7,354 bases of DNA, from positions 1 through 7,354 of the forward strand of contig JAFDWA010000070.1 in the NCBI GenBank assembly GCA_018268735.1, given 5' to 3'. Source of the DNA: Actinomycetota bacterium (GTDB taxonomy: Bacteria; Actinomycetota; Acidimicrobiia; Acidimicrobiales; Microtrichaceae). The position numbers were made by a program, and so were the translations under genes. The notes beneath the pieces were generated by a model. The model made no database searches, was not told where the DNA came from, and worked only from the letters and a program-made list of their open reading frames with translations. Positions 1-5,899 of the stretch are shown here, piece by piece (within the stretch, counting starts at the first letter, position 1; every line of letters starts with the position of its first letter).

Positions 1-929
1 GCTCCGGCCAGCTTGACGGTCGCGTCGCAGCGAGCGAGCCCTTCGGCGAGGGACTTCCATGTGGTGAACGCGCCGTTGAAGTCGAACGAGGAGGAGCGGG
101 TCGCGCTCGGGAGGCTCTGCGCGCTGCTCTGGCCGAGGATCCGAGGCAGCGCGTCGATCCTGGCGGAGGTGGCGTTCACGACGATCTGGTTCGGGTTGGT
201 GCGCTTCGCCGTCACCCCCTTGGGGATGCCGATGGCGATCCATCCGTCCTCGACGGTGAGCTGACCCCTGGATCTGCTCATGTCGGCCTTGCCCTTGACC
301 AGGAGAGCGGTGGGCCTGGTGTCGGACGCGGCGACCTTGAACGTGCCGGCCGAGTGGACGGCGACCTGGTACTGGTCGAAGCGCACGTTGCCGCCGATCG
401 CGACCGGGCCCTCCGACTCGTTCGCTGCGAGCACCGCGTCGCCCTTGGTGACGACGTCGAAGCCGGCGGCTGCGGTCGACGGGTTGACGGCGGTCGCCAC
501 GCAGAACTGGACCGTGTCGATGTTCGGGGTCCTGCCGCCGGAGGAGGGAAGACCCGCGTTGGTGAACGTGCCGCTGGTGGCGGCGGGGGTGATCCAGGAG
601 TCCTTGGAGCCGGGTCCGCCCTTCACGACGACCGATGCGATCGGCCGCGTGGCATCGAAGCGGCCCCCGGTGGCCGACGCGGAGGAGATCGTCACGACCT
701 TGGAGTTGCCGCTCGGTTCGTCGAAGCGGTACTTCGATCCGGTCCAGGTGAACTTGGCGACGAGCTTCGTGCCGGTGGGGCACAGCGGCTGCACCGTCGC
801 GCCGGTGCTCGTGAAGACACCGATGCCGAGCAGCACGGCGCCGACGACGGCGAGCGCGGTCCCGGCGCGGCGCTGGGTGATCCTGGCCTCGGCGTTGGTG
901 TCGCCCGTCGATGCTGTGGGACTGGACAT
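1..929 (-). CDS. Secreted choice-of-anchor A-type domain protein (partial, 3' end off the left edge)
   Basis: A continuous minus-strand reading frame of 309 codons starts at ATG 929-927 and stays open to the window edge. GGAGGA lies four bases before the ATG, a strong ribosome binding site that fixes the start. Residues 20-46 (RRAGTALAVVGAVLLGIGVF then a small-residue stretch) look like a signal peptide or membrane anchor. Cys50 and Cys143 may form a disulfide in the 50-150 region, which I do not recognise. From about residue 157 the motif GDAVLAANESEGPVAIGGNV matches the start of choice-of-anchor A domains (sEGpvAiGGn). These are extracellular domains found in bacterial surface proteins with varied C-terminal anchors and often beta-structured. 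The C-terminus, which would show the anchor type, is outside the window. Its role is probably cell-surface or extracellular; the substrate is unknown. The gene lies 87 bases downstream of the regulator gene in the same direction. Confidence 0.75.
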   Translation of the reverse strand, partial: MSSPTASTGDTNAEARITQRRAGTALAVVGAVLLGIGVFTSTGATVQPLCPTGTKLVAKFTWTGSKYRFDEPSGNSKVVTISSASATGGRFDATRPIASVVVKGGPGSKDSWITPAATSGTFTNAGLPSSGGRTPNIDTVQFCVATAVNPSTAAAGFDVVTKGDAVLAANESEGPVAIGGNVRFDQYQVAVHSAGTFKVAASDTRPTALLVKGKADMSRSRGQLTVEDGWIAIGIPKGVTAKRTNPNQIVVNATSARIDALPRILGQSSAQSLPSATRSSSFDFNGAFTTWKSLAEGLARCDATVKLAG

Positions 930-968
930 CGGATCCTCCGACCTCGGACCGTGACGCGAGCCGTCGTG

Positions 969-987
969 GTGCCGGTCCCGTCGGCAC
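969..987 (-). terminator. Small GC hairpin after the regulator gene
   Basis: GTGCCG at 969-974 pairs perfectly with CGGCAC at 982-987 around a 7-nt loop. It sits about 30 bases past the regulator stop on the minus strand. There is no T-run after it, so it is at best a weak or non-canonical terminator, or a stem in the leader of the following secreted-protein gene. Confidence 0.3.
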
Positions 988-1016
988 GGATCGTGGAACC
1001 TTGAGGAGTGCGGTGC

Positions 1017-1826
1017 TCAGTTCGCTCGTCGCGGCGCGGCGACGGCGGTGCTGTCGACGTTCGGCCGAGCAGCCGGATCTCCCGGGGCTGCCGGAGCGAC
1101 ACCGGTCGAGGCGTAGCGGAGGCAGCAACCCGCCTCGTACGGGTCGTTGGCATCCAACTCGAGCACCTCGATGCCGCCGAGCTCCGCGGCGATCCCTTCG
1201 GCGATGCCCAGGTGCAGCGCGCAGATCGTGGCGGGATCGTCGCCGGCGACCTCGGCGTACGGGCAGCGGTGCAGGATGACCTCGGAGCGCGTCTCGTCGA
1301 CCTCGGGTTCGTAGCCGTGGCGGCGCGCATGGTGCACGAGGGCGTCGAGCGGGTCCTCGTCGGGTTCGGCTGCCCTCGCTGCGACAGCCTCCAGACGGCC
1401 GGTGTCACGACCGGCCTGTCGCACGCTGACCCCGTCGCGCAGCGCCTTCGTGAGCAGGCTCGACAGCCGTCGGTACGCCGCTGCAGGTCCCGGGACGTTC
1501 AGGTTCGCGGTTGCCCGGTACAGCGTCGGTGGTCGCCCACGGCCGCTCGGCGCGCTCGCCTCGGATCGGATGAGGTCGACCGACTGCAGCCGTTGGAGGT
1601 GCGAGCGCACAGCGGTGTGGTGGACGCCGACGATGTCGGTGAGCTCCGCGACCGACAAGGCCCGGCCGCCGTCGAGGAGGAGTCGGTAGATCTGGTAGCG
1701 GGTGGGGTCGGCCAGGGCTTCGGCCTCGGCGAAGGTCGGGGTCGGCGCCGGCGCAGGCGGGGAGGACGCGTCGGGAGGGGCGGGCACAGCCCGCCCCTCC
1801 CGACGTTCACCCCCCCGGGCTGTCAT
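1017..1826 (-). CDS. Winged-helix transcriptional regulator with cysteine-rich C-terminal domain (ArsR/SufR-like, COG2345 type)
   Basis: This 269-aa protein starts at ATG 1826-1824, sharing one base with the nirK stop (TGATG). Residues 1-31 are Pro/Ala/Arg-rich and low complexity. Residues 32-106 form a winged helix: FAEAEALADPTRYQIYRLLL, then the recognition-helix region VGVHHTAVRSHLQRL, and a wing SGRGRPPTLYRAT. The C-terminal half resembles SufR-type sensor domains, with Cys188 (HRCPY), Cys202 (ICALH) and Cys234-Cys235 (GCCLRY), spaced C-X13-C-X31-CC. In SufR-like regulators similarly placed cysteines bind an Fe-S cluster. I infer a redox or NO sensor controlling the adjacent nitrite reductase; the ligand is not proven by sequence. 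The coupling to nirK suggests co-expression and possible autoregulation. The conserved part begins only near residue 32, so the true start could in principle be later, but no good later start with a ribosome binding site is visible. Confidence 0.82.
   Translation of the reverse strand: MTARGGERREGRAVPAPPDASSPPAPAPTPTFAEAEALADPTRYQIYRLLLDGGRALSVAELTDIVGVHHTAVRSHLQRLQSVDLIRSEASAPSGRGRPPTLYRATANLNVPGPAAAYRRLSSLLTKALRDGVSVRQAGRDTGRLEAVAARAAEPDEDPLDALVHHARRHGYEPEVDETRSEVILHRCPYAEVAGDDPATICALHLGIAEGIAAELGGIEVLELDANDPYEAGCCLRYASTGVAPAAPGDPAARPNVDSTAVAAPRRAN
1769..1805. repeat. 17-bp perfect inverted repeat within the start of the regulator gene
   Basis: Positions 1769-1785 and 1789-1805 are perfect reverse complements around a 3-nt spacer (1786-1788), almost all G-C pairs. 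On the minus-strand transcript it forms a very stable hairpin beginning 21 bases after both the nirK stop and the regulator start, covering regulator codons 8-20 (the low-complexity part). No T-run follows on either strand, so it is not a textbook intrinsic terminator. It could lower expression of the regulator relative to nirK, protect the nirK mRNA 3' end, pause the ribosome, or be a DNA operator. Confidence 0.85.
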
Positions 1827-3241
1827 CAGTGGCTCATCCCCTCCGGCAGCTTGGCGTCGCCGGCACGGAACAGCCCGAGCGCACCCTTGCCGGTGTTGGA
1901 GAACTTGTGGGTCACCATCGGGTAGTAGCCGACCTCGGCGAAGCTGAACTCGACGAACCCACCCTGTGCGGGTTGCAGGTCGAGCACCTGGCTGCCGCCG
2001 TGTCGTGCATCGGGCTGCAGGAGGTAGGTGCCCTCCTTGAACACGGTGTCGAAGATGGTGCCGACGATGTGGAAGGCCGAGTTCTCGCTCGGTCCGTCGT
2101 CGACGACCCAGACACGGATGCGCTGGTTCGGCTCGACCTGGATCGGGGCGAAGCTGTACTGGTTCCAGTAGCCGTTGAACACGACAGCGTCGAACTTGAA
2201 CTGCTGCATCTTGGTCAGGTCGCCGGGCTTGCCCTGCGGGCCCAGGTAGAACTCGGACTGGGTGAACAAGTACTCGTGGTCGACCGGTGCCAGGTTCGGC
2301 GGGTCGATGACGATGGCGCCGTACATGCCGTTGCCGATGTGGTGCAGCGTCGGGTTGGTGCCGCAGTGGTACATCCACGCTCCGGCGTACTCCGCCTTGA
2401 ACTGGTACAGCAGCGACTCACCCGGGGCGATCGTGCGCATCTCGTCGCTCCAGGCGACACGTGATGCGTGGAAGTCGATCGAGTGGCCGAGCTTGCCGTC
2501 GTTGACGAGGGTGACGTTGAAGACGTCACCGATCTTCCCGCGGAGCGTCGGACCTGGGACGGTGTCGTTGAAGGTCCACATCTCCTGCTTCACACCCGGA
2601 GCGATCTCCATGACCTTCTCGGTGGCGCGCAGCGTGATGTCGTGGACCGTGCCGCCGGGAGCCGGTTGCAGCGTCGGGTCGCGTGGCTTCCAGTCGGCTG
2701 GGGGCTTGGCGTTGGGGTCGATCTTGGCGTCGTCGGACGCCGCCGCCTGATCACCGCCGGTCGCGGCGACGTTGGTCGCGCCGCCGCCGGAGGCCCCGGT
2801 GACGTCGATCGTCATCACCATCCCGGCTTCCTTGTGGCCGGGGACGGTGCACCACGCCTGGCTCGTCTTGTCCATGGTGCCGAGGTCGACCGTCTCCGAC
2901 GCATGGGGGTCGAGCATCTTCGTGCCCTTGGCCCCACCGTTGAGCTTGAGGTCGTGCTGCATCGAGCCCATGTTCGTGACCTTGAGCACGAGCTTGGTCC
3001 CGGCCGGCACGCTGATCTTGTCCGGCTTCACGTAGAACTCTCCGAGCTCGACCGACACCGTCTTGGTCTGGCCGCTTCCGGGGCTGGCGCCGCCGCTGGC
3101 GGACCCCCCACCTCCGGCCGGGAGGAAGAGTCCGGCTGTTGCCACCAGCAGGGCGATGACGCCGACTGCGGTGGCCGCCAGCCACCAGGTGATCGCTGAC
3201 CCGTCGGTCTGGCGAGGACCTCGTTCGGGTTCTGTTGTCAT
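1826..3241 (-). CDS. nirK: Membrane-anchored copper nitrite reductase with N-terminal cupredoxin domain
   Basis: This 471-aa protein would reduce nitrite to nitric oxide on the outer face of the cytoplasmic membrane. Residues 16-42 are a membrane anchor, followed by a Gly/Ser linker (43-57). Residues 59-148 are a plastocyanin-like cupredoxin with type 1 copper ligands His96, Cys131, His136 and Met141 (WCTVPGHKEAGM). After a linker, residues 198-460 are the two NirK cupredoxin domains. Type 1 ligands are His253, Cys293, His301 and Met306; type 2 ligands are His258, His292 and His445; Asp256 is the catalytic aspartate (HSIDFH). The second catalytic histidine (His255 of Alcaligenes NirK) has no counterpart in 358-389, which reads NGYWNQYSFAPI. 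The start at ATG 3241 has GAGGAG seven bases upstream; the reading frame extends 42 codons further upstream, but that part looks non-coding. The extra cupredoxin probably feeds electrons to the catalytic part, as proposed for the Hyphomicrobium enzyme of similar build. Confidence 0.88.
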   Translation of the reverse strand: MTTEPERGPRQTDGSAITWWLAATAVGVIALLVATAGLFLPAGGGGSASGGASPGSGQTKTVSVELGEFYVKPDKISVPAGTKLVLKVTNMGSMQHDLKLNGGAKGTKMLDPHASETVDLGTMDKTSQAWCTVPGHKEAGMVMTIDVTGASGGGATNVAATGGDQAAASDDAKIDPNAKPPADWKPRDPTLQPAPGGTVHDITLRATEKVMEIAPGVKQEMWTFNDTVPGPTLRGKIGDVFNVTLVNDGKLGHSIDFHASRVAWSDEMRTIAPGESLLYQFKAEYAGAWMYHCGTNPTLHHIGNGMYGAIVIDPPNLAPVDHEYLFTQSEFYLGPQGKPGDLTKMQQFKFDAVVFNGYWNQYSFAPIQVEPNQRIRVWVVDDGPSENSAFHIVGTIFDTVFKEGTYLLQPDARHGGSQVLDLQPAQGGFVEFSFAEVGYYPMVTHKFSNTGKGALGLFRAGDAKLPEGMSH

Positions 3242-3248
3242 GACGCCG

Positions 3249-3254
3249 CTCCTC
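3249..3254 (-). promoter_or_regulatory. Ribosome binding site deciding the nirK start
   Basis: GAGGAG on the minus strand lies seven bases before ATG 3241-3239. It favours this start over the in-frame ATG 42 codons upstream at 3367, whose extra residues show no signal peptide or domain. Confidence 0.75.
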
Positions 3255-3284
3255 AGGCTCGTCGGTGAGCATTTCTTCGGCTGT

Positions 3285-3320
3285 TCAGGCAAGTATTTGC
3301 GAAGCGGCCGTCGGAGGCAA
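3285..3320 (-). promoter_or_regulatory. Candidate nirK promoter with an overlapping near-palindrome
   Basis: On the minus strand TTGCCT (3320-3315) and AATACT (3297-3292) are spaced 17 bases apart, each matching four of six bases of the sigma-70-type consensus. Transcription would start near 3285, giving a leader of about 44 bases before nirK. The -10 element lies inside GCAAGTATTTGC (3289-3300), a 12-bp near-palindrome with one mismatched pair, which could be an operator. This is inferred from pattern only. Confidence 0.4.
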
Positions 3321-3412
3321 TGTGACATGTGGCTGGGAGGACTCACAGGGTCGCGAGGCGGGACCACTCCCTGCGGTGAGCGGCGAGGTCCGATCGCTCG
3401 CGCGCTGGTGCC

Positions 3413-3438
3413 CGCAGGCGCGTGCTCGTCCGCCTGCG
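3413..3438 (-). terminator. Perfect 8-bp hairpin between the AhpD-like gene and nirK
   Basis: CGCAGGCG (3413-3420) pairs perfectly with CGCCTGCG (3431-3438) around a 10-nt loop, about 25 bases past the stop of the AhpD-like gene on the minus strand. A second small stem, CCGGG/CCCGG (3445-3449 and 3455-3459), lies between it and the stop. Neither has a T-run. They probably end or weaken transcription from the AhpD-like gene, leaving nirK to its own promoter. Confidence 0.45.
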
Positions 3439-3463
3439 ACCGGTCCGGGGAGGTCCCGGCTGC

Positions 3464-3817
3464 TCAGGCGTCCTCGGTCGGAGTGGCGTACTCCTTGAAC
3501 GCAGCGAGGGCTCTCGGTCCCCAGACCGTTGCCGGTCCGCCGTTCATCAGGACCGCGACGCCCATCGCCTCGGCGACCTCTGCCTCGGTCGCGCCGGCAG
3601 CCGCGGCGCCTCTCGCGTGGGCGACGACGCAGCCGTCGCATCGTTCGACCACCGCGATCGCCAGAGCGATGAGCTCCTTGGTCCTCCGCGGCAGCGCGCC
3701 GTCGGCCATGGCCGCTCGGTGCAGGCCGGCGAAGGCGCCGATCGTGTCCGGGATGGCGTGGCGCAACTCCCGGGCCGGGGTGCGCAGCTCGTCCGCGACG
3801 TCGTGGTGGTGACCCAT
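3464..3817 (-). CDS. Carboxymuconolactone decarboxylase / AhpD-like family protein
   Basis: This 117-aa protein has the AhpD-type core motif Glu48-X11-Cys60-Asp-Gly-Cys63-X3-His67 (ERCDGCVVAHARGA). In alkylhydroperoxidase D these residues form the thiol active site that reduces peroxides or passes electrons. The AhpD histidine between the two cysteines (CxHC) is Gly62 here, as in many small family members. It is a single-domain protein of normal length for the short family branch, and its all-alpha composition fits. ATG 3817-3815 has GAGGAG nine bases upstream, and the N-terminus carries three histidines (MGHHHD). It lies upstream of nirK in the same direction, separated by 222 bases with hairpins, so co-transcription is uncertain. 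A role in peroxide or nitrosative defence beside an NO-producing enzyme is a guess from context; the substrate cannot be read from sequence. Confidence 0.82.
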   Translation of the reverse strand: MGHHHDVADELRTPARELRHAIPDTIGAFAGLHRAAMADGALPRRTKELIALAIAVVERCDGCVVAHARGAAAAGATEAEVAEAMGVAVLMNGGPATVWGPRALAAFKEYATPTEDA

Positions 3818-3898
3818 GGTCGAAGGCTCCTCGTCAGGCAGGTGGTCGTCTGGGTGTCGGGCCGACCGGGGCCCTCAGCAGCGGTTGCCGCCCCGTCC

Positions 3899-3904
3899 TA
3901 CACT
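3899..3904 (+). promoter_or_regulatory. Possible -10 element for the tRNA-Arg gene
   Basis: TACACT matches four of six -10 consensus bases and lies 36 bases before the tRNA, so transcription would start about 30 bases upstream of it. No convincing -35 element is seen at the usual distance, so the call is weak. Confidence 0.25.
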
Positions 3905-3940
3905 CCCCGGGACCTGAACGCGAGCCCGTGCGACGGTCGA

Positions 3941-4016
3941 GCCCACGTAGCTCAGGGGATAGAGCGTCGGTTTCCTAAACCGTGCGTCGCAGGTTCGAAT
4001 CCTGCCGTGGGCGCCA
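3941..4016 (+). tRNA. tRNA-Arg (anticodon CCU)
   Basis: The full cloverleaf is visible. Acceptor GCCCACG (3941-3947) pairs with CGTGGGC (4006-4012), followed by discriminator G and an encoded CCA (4014-4016). The D stem is GCTC/GAGC. The anticodon stem TCGGT/ACCGT (top pair T-T mismatched) holds loop TTCCTAA with anticodon CCT at 3974-3976, reading AGG. The T arm is GCAGG-TTCGAAT-CCTGC. The variable loop is five bases and there is no intron. No second copy of its 3' end was seen in the window, so nothing here marks it as a used integration site. Confidence 0.96.
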
Positions 4017-4078
4017 GCGAGACCGAGGGACACGGGGGCTCCCGGAGGTCCGAAGGCTGGGGGTCGGGTAGGGTCACG

Positions 4079-4180
4079 GCCGGCGAAGGGGAGTAGCCCG
4101 CCACCGGACGGTCGACATGCTGGGTGATGAGCCCCGGCCCCCGGGCCCGCAGCAGCGGGTGGGCAAGACCTTCGACCGGC
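4079..4180 (+). ncRNA. yybP-ykoY (Mn2+-sensing) riboswitch aptamer
   Basis: The leader has the hallmarks of the yybP-ykoY class: AAGGGGAGTAG at 4086-4096, the loop motif ACATGCTGGG at 4115-4124, and AAGACCTT at 4165-4172. Helix P1 forms between 4079-4089 and 4169-4180 (GCCGGCGAAGG with CCTTCGACCGGC) with one bulged base. An apical stem CCCGC-AGCA-GCGGG lies at 4146-4159. Members of this class bind Mn2+ and often precede UPF0016/GDT1 genes, which is exactly the gene that follows. The conserved core and the matching downstream gene make the call strong, although no covariance search was run. Confidence 0.92.
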
Positions 4181-4252
4181 ACCCGATGGACGGTGCCCGG
4201 TCGAGGTCGGCACTTCCCGGTGTCGCTCCTCCGGGCGGCGAGGAGATGACAC
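4176..4252 (+). promoter_or_regulatory. Riboswitch expression platform hiding the ribosome binding site
   Basis: GTGTC-G-CTCCTC (4220-4231) can pair with GAGGAG-AT-GACAC (4240-4252), burying the ribosome binding site GAGGAG and ending one base before the GTG start. A competing stem CCCGG/CCGGG (4216-4220 with 4231-4235) would disrupt this hairpin and free the site. A further stem GGCACC/GGTGCC (4178-4183 with 4192-4197) competes with the 3' strand of riboswitch helix P1. Mutually exclusive folds like these suggest translational control, with Mn2+ binding favouring the open state. The folds were found by eye, without energy calculation. Confidence 0.65.
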
Positions 4253-4819
4253 GTGTTGCATGCCTTCCTGCTGAGCCTCGCAGTGATCTTCGTCGCGGAG
4301 CTCGGCGACAAGAGCCAGCTGATGGCACTGGCGTTCGCGACCCGCTACCGGCCGTTGCCGATCCTGATCGGGCTGACCATCTCGACGGCGCTCGTGCACG
4401 CACTCTCGGTGTTGATCGGCGTCGTGATCGGGGCCGAGCTGCCGACCACGGCCATCAGCGTGATCTCCGGGATCATGTTCCTCGGGTTCGGACTGTGGAC
4501 CTTCCGGGGCGACCGCCTCGACGACGACGACGTCGCGCTCGCAGAGCGCGACGACCGTTCTGCAGTCGTCGCGGCGAGCATCGCGTTCTTCCTGGCCGAG
4601 TTCGGCGACAAGACGATGCTCGCGACCATCACGCTCGCGACGAAGGGGGGAGCGTTCGGCACGTGGCTCGGTTCCACCGTCGGCATGATCGCTGCTGACG
4701 CGCTCGCGATCGGCGTCGGTGCGATGCTCGGTGCTCGGCTGCCCGAGAAGGCCATCCGCATCGGCGCCGGGACGCTGTTCCTGGTCTTCGGGGTCGTGCT
4801 GATCGTCGAAGCGCTCTGA
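4253..4819 (+). CDS. TMEM165/GDT1 (UPF0016) family cation exporter, probably Mn2+
   Basis: This 188-aa membrane protein carries two copies of the family motif E-x-G-D-K-[TS]: ELGDKS at residues 16-21 and EFGDKT at 116-121. Each lies at the head of a three-helix half, so about six membrane segments form an inverted two-fold repeat. An acidic loop (GDRLDDDDVALAERDD, 86-101) joins the halves. Family members export Mn2+ or Ca2+ from the cytosol, likely in exchange for protons, and the motif acidic residues bind the metal. The preceding Mn2+ riboswitch points to Mn2+ efflux. The start is GTG 4253 with GAGGAG seven bases upstream; the ATG at 4246 is out of frame. The gene stands alone on the plus strand, ending 39 bases before the converging hydrolase gene. 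Confidence 0.92.
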   Translation: MLHAFLLSLAVIFVAELGDKSQLMALAFATRYRPLPILIGLTISTALVHALSVLIGVVIGAELPTTAISVISGIMFLGFGLWTFRGDRLDDDDVALAERDDRSAVVAASIAFFLAEFGDKTMLATITLATKGGAFGTWLGSTVGMIAADALAIGVGAMLGARLPEKAIRIGAGTLFLVFGVVLIVEAL

Positions 4820-4858
4820 GCAGACCGATCGGTGCTCTGGGGCGGCCGACCGCTGCGA

Positions 4859-5881
4859 TCAGGCGGCGACGGTGCGGAGCGCGCCGGCGAGCGCCCCGAT
4901 CGACGCCCGCTCGTACTGCTTCGCCGCGGGCAGGATCCGGGTGAACGCGAACGCCGCGTGGAACATGCCGGGCAGGATCCGAGACTGCACCGGAACCCCC
5001 GCGGAGCGGAGCGCGGCGGCGTAGCGGGTGGCGTCGTCGCGCAGCTTGTCGACCGCGCAGCCGGTGACCCACGCGGGAGGGAGCCTGCTGAGGTCCCCTG
5101 CGAGCAGCGGCGACGCCGCCGGATCCGACGCGAGCGCCCGGTCGCCGAGGTAGCAGTTCAGGTACGTGTCGATGGCGTGTCGGTCGAGGAGGTAGCCGTC
5201 GGGGACCTCCTCGATCGACGGCGATCCCAGGGTGAGGTCGACCGCGGGCACGTCCAGCCACTGGTGGCGGATCCTCGGTCCGCCCCGGTCTCGGGCGAGC
5301 AGGCACGCCGAAGCAGCGAGGTTCGCCCCGGCGGACTCGCCGCCGATCGACAGCCGTGCCGGGTCGACGTCGAGCTCGCCGCCGTGGTCTGCCAACCAGC
5401 ACAGCGCCGCGTAGCAGTCCTCGAGCGGGACCGGGAACGGGTGCTCCGGTGCGAGTCGGTACTCGATCGACGCGACCACGCAGTCCGCCCCGACCGCAAT
5501 CTCCCGACACCGCGGATCACGCTCGTACAGGGTGCCGACGCACCAGCCGCCGCCATGGATGAACACATGCAGCGGGCGCGGAGCCCCGGCTCGACGAGCA
5601 TCGGGTCGCCGGTCCCCGGCCCGGCCTTCACGGGAGTTCGGCCAGTACATGCGGACGGTGATCGAGGTCCCGCCGACAGGGACGAGGATGTCGCGCTCGA
5701 TGCACCGGGGACCGGGGCTCATCACGAGGTCGCGCCCGCTGCGGGCCGCCCGCTCGGACCGCGCGCGTGCTTCGGGGATGCTCAGCTCGATGCTCCGTCT
5801 GCTGTCGAGTCGACCCAGCCACAGCAGCGGGAGCAGGCGGGGATCGACGTGCGGCCGTCGAACGCGAGCGTCGTGGGACAT
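4859..5881 (-). CDS. Alpha/beta hydrolase, hormone-sensitive-lipase (family IV) type esterase
   Basis: This 340-aa enzyme has the HSL-family oxyanion motif HGGGW (residues 109-113) and nucleophile elbow GESAG with Ser183. It also has the family segment YRLAPEHPFP (141-150), Asp278 (VDKLRDD) and His308 (GMFHAAF), completing the catalytic triad. Such enzymes hydrolyse short- to medium-chain carboxylic esters, usually in the cytoplasm; no signal peptide is seen. The N-terminal cap region (about 1-60) is Arg-rich, and residues 82-102 are a variable Arg-rich insertion just before the core strand. I chose ATG 5881 because GGATGG lies five bases before it; ATG 5890, three codons upstream, has its purine-rich stretch directly abutting. 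The gene is divergent from the PPOX gene across 152 bases and converges with the GDT1-type gene. The natural substrate is unknown. Confidence 0.88.
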   Translation of the reverse strand: MSHDARVRRPHVDPRLLPLLWLGRLDSRRSIELSIPEARARSERAARSGRDLVMSPGPRCIERDILVPVGGTSITVRMYWPNSREGRAGDRRPDARRAGAPRPLHVFIHGGGWCVGTLYERDPRCREIAVGADCVVASIEYRLAPEHPFPVPLEDCYAALCWLADHGGELDVDPARLSIGGESAGANLAASACLLARDRGGPRIRHQWLDVPAVDLTLGSPSIEEVPDGYLLDRHAIDTYLNCYLGDRALASDPAASPLLAGDLSRLPPAWVTGCAVDKLRDDATRYAAALRSAGVPVQSRILPGMFHAAFAFTRILPAAKQYERASIGALAGALRTVAA

Positions 5882-5899
5882 CCCGTCCATCCTGCCTGA

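Noticed and set aside
280..954. Plus-strand open frame of 224 codons
   Set aside because: It is antisense to the minus-strand secreted-protein gene, which has a signal peptide, a strong ribosome binding site and a recognisable domain motif. The plus frame resembles nothing and mirrors codon positions of the real gene.
1008..1925. Plus-strand open frame of 305 codons
   Set aside because: Arg/Gly/Val-rich shadow of the regulator gene; the minus strand has a clear winged helix and cysteine motif.
1829..3199. Two long plus-strand frames opposite nirK (1829-2464, 2468-3199)
   Set aside because: They lie opposite NirK, whose copper ligands are intact; their low-complexity composition is typical of GC-rich antisense frames.
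3941..4016. tRNA as an integration (att) site
   Set aside because: No second copy of the tRNA 3' end, no integrase and no mobile gene in the window.
3422..4096. Plus-strand frame of 224 codons across the tRNA
   Set aside because: It is opposite the AhpD-like gene and reads through the tRNA; no family match seen.
3875..4399. Minus-strand frame containing GRIRTCDARFRKPTLYPLS
   Set aside because: This peptide is the antisense translation of the tRNA-Arg gene, a well-known false protein in databases. The frame also crosses the riboswitch.
4629..5510. Minus-strand frame of 293 codons
   Set aside because: It is an out-of-frame reading of the hydrolase that also runs antisense into the GDT1-type gene.
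4832..5899. Plus-strand frame of 355 codons opposite the hydrolase
   Set aside because: The minus strand encodes a full HSL triad and HGGG motif; the plus frame is Arg/Val/Gly-rich shadow.
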